In this document: positions 22,583-24,365 of the stretch, piece after piece | Layout of the letters: each line of letters starts with the position of its first letter | How positions within the stretch are numbered: position 1 is the first letter of the stretch | NCBI GenBank assembly: GCA_002409405.1 | Contig: DHNG01000022.1 | Coordinates: forward strand, 8,835 to 33,199 | From: Flavobacteriales bacterium UBA5422 | Lineage (GTDB): Bacteria > Bacteroidota > Bacteroidia > Flavobacteriales_D > Crocinitomicaceae | Reading direction: 5' to 3' | Length of the DNA: 24,365 nt | Program-made: the position numbers and the translations under genes | The notes under the pieces: model-generated | Database searches by the model: none | Seen by the model: only the letters and a program-made list of their open reading frames with translations | Told to the model about the DNA's origin: nothing

Positions 22583-23237
22583 TAAATTGACTGTATTCTT
22601 TTTGCTTCCGGTGGTACTGTTTTTGTCTGCTTGTAATGATGCAGAAGAGGATACAGCCACAAAAACAAAAACTACAGCTGCAAAGGATGAATTTGAAGGT
22701 ATAGAAGTGCTGTTCAATGAAGAAGAGCACTTCAGTGACCCCAATACGGTTGAATTATTGAAAGAAATCAATATTTGCAGTGATGTGCAGATGGACGAAA
22801 AGGGAAATCTGATGACGCCGTGTACGCCTGAAAATTTTAAACTCTTTCCGTTGAAAGAAGGAGCTTCGTTGCAGGACGGGTTTATTTTACTTGTAAAAGC
22901 CAATACAGGAGGTTTTGCACTTCGACGCTTATTGGTGTTTGAACGGGAAGGAGGAGCGTTGGTAAAGGTAAACGGTTTTATTGCCAATCTGATTGGTAAA
23001 AAGAAAAAAGCAGGTTCTAATGATGATTTATTACTGCGGTTCATTGACAAAATTGAAGGGTCAGATGTATATTACCATTGTATCTTTAGTTGGGAGAATG
23101 GAAAATATGTATTTAAAACAGTTGAAGTGATTCAGGAGCCTGCAGGAAATTTTTCGGGAATTGTGAAAGAAAATGTCAAGGATTCTGTTTCACAGGAAAT
23201 TTATAAAATCATTACGGATAACCAAATGATCTTCTGA
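22572..23237 (+). CDS. Hypothetical lipoprotein (acidic residues after Cys)
   Basis: 221-residue protein of unknown function. The chosen ATG at 22572 gives a clean lipoprotein signal, MRINKLTVFFLLPVVLFLSA, with Cys21 as lipid anchor; longer starts at 22551 or 22563 would add only a non-conserved tail. After the Cys come NDAEED and a Thr/Lys-rich linker. Acidic residues right after Cys resemble the lipoprotein export signal that sends Bacteroidetes lipoproteins to the cell surface. The rest (about 50-221) is mixed alpha/beta with no motif I recognise. Its end overlaps the next start by one base (TGATG). Confidence 0.75.
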   Translation: MRINKLTVFFLLPVVLFLSACNDAEEDTATKTKTTAAKDEFEGIEVLFNEEEHFSDPNTVELLKEINICSDVQMDEKGNLMTPCTPENFKLFPLKEGASLQDGFILLVKANTGGFALRRLLVFEREGGALVKVNGFIANLIGKKKKAGSNDDLLLRFIDKIEGSDVYYHCIFSWENGKYVFKTVEVIQEPAGNFSGIVKENVKDSVSQEIYKIITDNQMIF

Positions 23238-23659
23238 TGATTCGTTTGCTGGTGTTTGGTTTGTTGCTCATGACTGCCGGATGTGGGAATGATACATCGG
23301 TTGTGGAAATCCGGATCAACAGTTTATTACACGATGATTCCAGCAAAGTGTGGATGGTTGAAAGTGAACGGATCAATGGCGTGGAGAACGCGCCGGAGAA
23401 TATTAATTTCCGGACAGTTCTTACATTTTATGACGATTCAAAATTTTCTGAACAACCATTAAATACAGTCGGAAACCGTCCCCCGAAATATGGCTCTTTT
23501 GAAGTCGCGGATCAAAACCTGACAATGAACTTTCGGGTAGACAATAAAGGAAATACCTATTTGGTTGATGCCTATTCCAAAGAACGGATTGTACTGAAAT
23601 CTGTAGCGAAAGGAACATACCGGACAGAGTTAATACTGATCCCGTTGCCGAAATTGTAG
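23237..23659 (+). CDS. Small hypothetical lipoprotein
   Basis: 140 residues with signal MIRLLVFGLLLMTAG and lipid-anchor Cys16. The mature part is beta-rich (VWMVESERINGVE, FRTVLTFYDDSKFSE, YGSFEVADQNLTMNF, YLVDAYSKERIVLKS), a pattern common in small lipocalin-like lipoproteins of Bacteroidetes. No family can be named with confidence. It is coupled to the preceding lipoprotein through TGATG and ends 5 bp from the convergent DUF58 gene. Confidence 0.75.
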   Translation: MIRLLVFGLLLMTAGCGNDTSVVEIRINSLLHDDSSKVWMVESERINGVENAPENINFRTVLTFYDDSKFSEQPLNTVGNRPPKYGSFEVADQNLTMNFRVDNKGNTYLVDAYSKERIVLKSVAKGTYRTELILIPLPKL

Positions 23660-23664
23660 GGGAA

Positions 23665-24365
23665 TTAATACAAGTTTTGACGTTTGAGCAGGTAACTCAA
23701 CAATACCTGATCATATCCCTGATCAATGTCTACCTGAACAAAATCAATTTTGTTATTAATCATCCGGACCTTCAGATCCTCAAAATAAGCTGTTATACGT
23801 TGGCTGTAATTGGCTTTCAATTCAGAAGGCTGAACTTTCATTTTTTCTCCGGTTTCCATGTCAACCAGGTAATAAGGACGATTTTCCAGTTCAAAATCAA
23901 TTTCCGTTTTCTTTTGAACAACATGAAACACGATGACTTCATGTTTGTTATGTTTCAGATGCTGTAATGCGTGAAATAATTCTTCAATCTTCGACGGATT
24001 GTCTATAAAATCAGTAAAAATAATGATCAGACTTCTTCTGTGACTCAATTCTGCAACCGAGTGAAGAGCAGTAATCGTATCACTTGTTTTTTGCTGCGCT
24101 TCCGTATATTCAGTCAAGTGCTTTTCCAGTTCGCTGTATAAAAAACGATGGTGCGCCGGACTTGATTTTGATTGTGTGTGCAATTCCAATTGCTCGGAAA
24201 ACAAACTAAGACCTACTGCATCCCGCTGACGTTTTAATAACTCGATCAATGAAGCTGCTGCGTAGGTGGAAAATTCATACTTGTTGATGGTTCCGTCTTT
24301 TGGAAAAAACATAGAACCAGAGCAATCAATAACAATCTGACATCGGAGATTGGTTTCTTCCTCGT
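23665..24365 (-). CDS. DUF58/VWA domain protein, N-terminus beyond window
   Basis: The minus strand is open from the right edge of the window. The visible 233 residues begin EEETNLRCQIVIDCSGSMFFP, which contains the DxSxS metal-ion-dependent adhesion motif of a von Willebrand A fold. They continue with TYAAASLIELLKRQRDAVGLSLFSEQL, RSLIIIFTDFIDNP and HEVIVFHVVQKKTEIDFEL. This order (IDxSGSM, DxVGLxxF, IxxTDF, EVIVxHV) is that of DUF58 proteins, usually encoded beside a MoxR-type AAA+ ATPase and Bat proteins. A MoxR gene would be expected just outside the right edge. The C-terminus is complete. Confidence 0.88.
   Translation of the reverse strand, partial: EEETNLRCQIVIDCSGSMFFPKDGTINKYEFSTYAAASLIELLKRQRDAVGLSLFSEQLELHTQSKSSPAHHRFLYSELEKHLTEYTEAQQKTSDTITALHSVAELSHRRSLIIIFTDFIDNPSKIEELFHALQHLKHNKHEVIVFHVVQKKTEIDFELENRPYYLVDMETGEKMKVQPSELKANYSQRITAYFEDLKVRMINNKIDFVQVDIDQGYDQVLLSYLLKRQNLY

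Noticed and set aside
22514..23050. 178-residue minus-strand reading frame
   Set aside because: Opposite the HMG-CoA lyase end and the lipoprotein gene, whose lipobox and overlap pattern are convincing; Ser/Asn-rich translation without motifs.

Overview
The window looks like chromosomal DNA of a low-GC member of the Bacteroidetes, probably Flavobacteriales (a Fluviicola/Crocinitomicaceae-like lineage is my guess, not demonstrated). Three things point there. Several genes have the TTTG-N19-TAnnTTTG promoter typical of this phylum. Rho carries a long Q/N-rich N-terminal insertion. Bacteroidetes-type families (DUF4199, a PorG-like barrel, the 388-residue PurM form) are present. Most of the window is housekeeping; there is no phage, IS element, CRISPR array, tRNA or rRNA that I can see.

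Layout. 1-883: 3' part of rsgA (minus). 950-1972: tsaD (minus). 1996-6537: the large envelope gene tamB (plus), divergent from tsaD with only 23 bp between the chosen starts. 6570-6938: a truncated haemoglobin (minus), divergent from an OmpA-type lipoprotein-free secreted protein (6986-8167). 8253-9419: purM, convergent with ligA (9422-11434, minus), stop codons 2 bp apart. 11687-14589: rho, a DUF4199 membrane protein and a DUF4269 nucleotidyltransferase-like gene, closely spaced on the plus strand. 14606-16044: recF followed by a DUF721/DciA-like gene (minus, ATGA overlap). 16231-17694: an exported pirin and a YceI protein, ended by a strong terminator.

17765-18154 is the largest non-coding stretch. 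It appears to hold a structured RNA of about 220 nt with its own promoter and a U-tract end, followed by an inverted-repeat-rich leader for an ECF-like sigma factor. The sigma gene overlaps by one base a single-pass membrane protein that is probably its anti-sigma factor. Its C-terminal periplasmic domain loosely resembles the end of GldM, and the next gene is a PorG-like outer-membrane barrel. I therefore suggest, as inference, that this trio is an envelope-sensing circuit connected to type IX secretion or gliding. This block (about 17.76-20.6 kb) is the part of the window most likely to hold undescribed biology.

20673-23659: pyrD, an HMG-CoA-lyase-family enzyme and two small lipoproteins, tightly packed, the last three with overlapping ends. 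23665 to the end: a minus-strand DUF58/VWA protein whose N-terminus lies outside the window.

Regulatory reading. Five promoters fit the Bacteroidetes consensus with exactly 19 bp spacing (purM, pirin, the RNA, pyrD, HMG-CoA lyase), and a sixth (ligA) fits with one change in each box. Two of them place the -33 box at the apex of the upstream gene's terminator hairpin. Three (HMG-CoA lyase, recF, ligA) place the -7 box only 4-5 bases before ATG, which predicts leaderless or nearly leaderless mRNAs.
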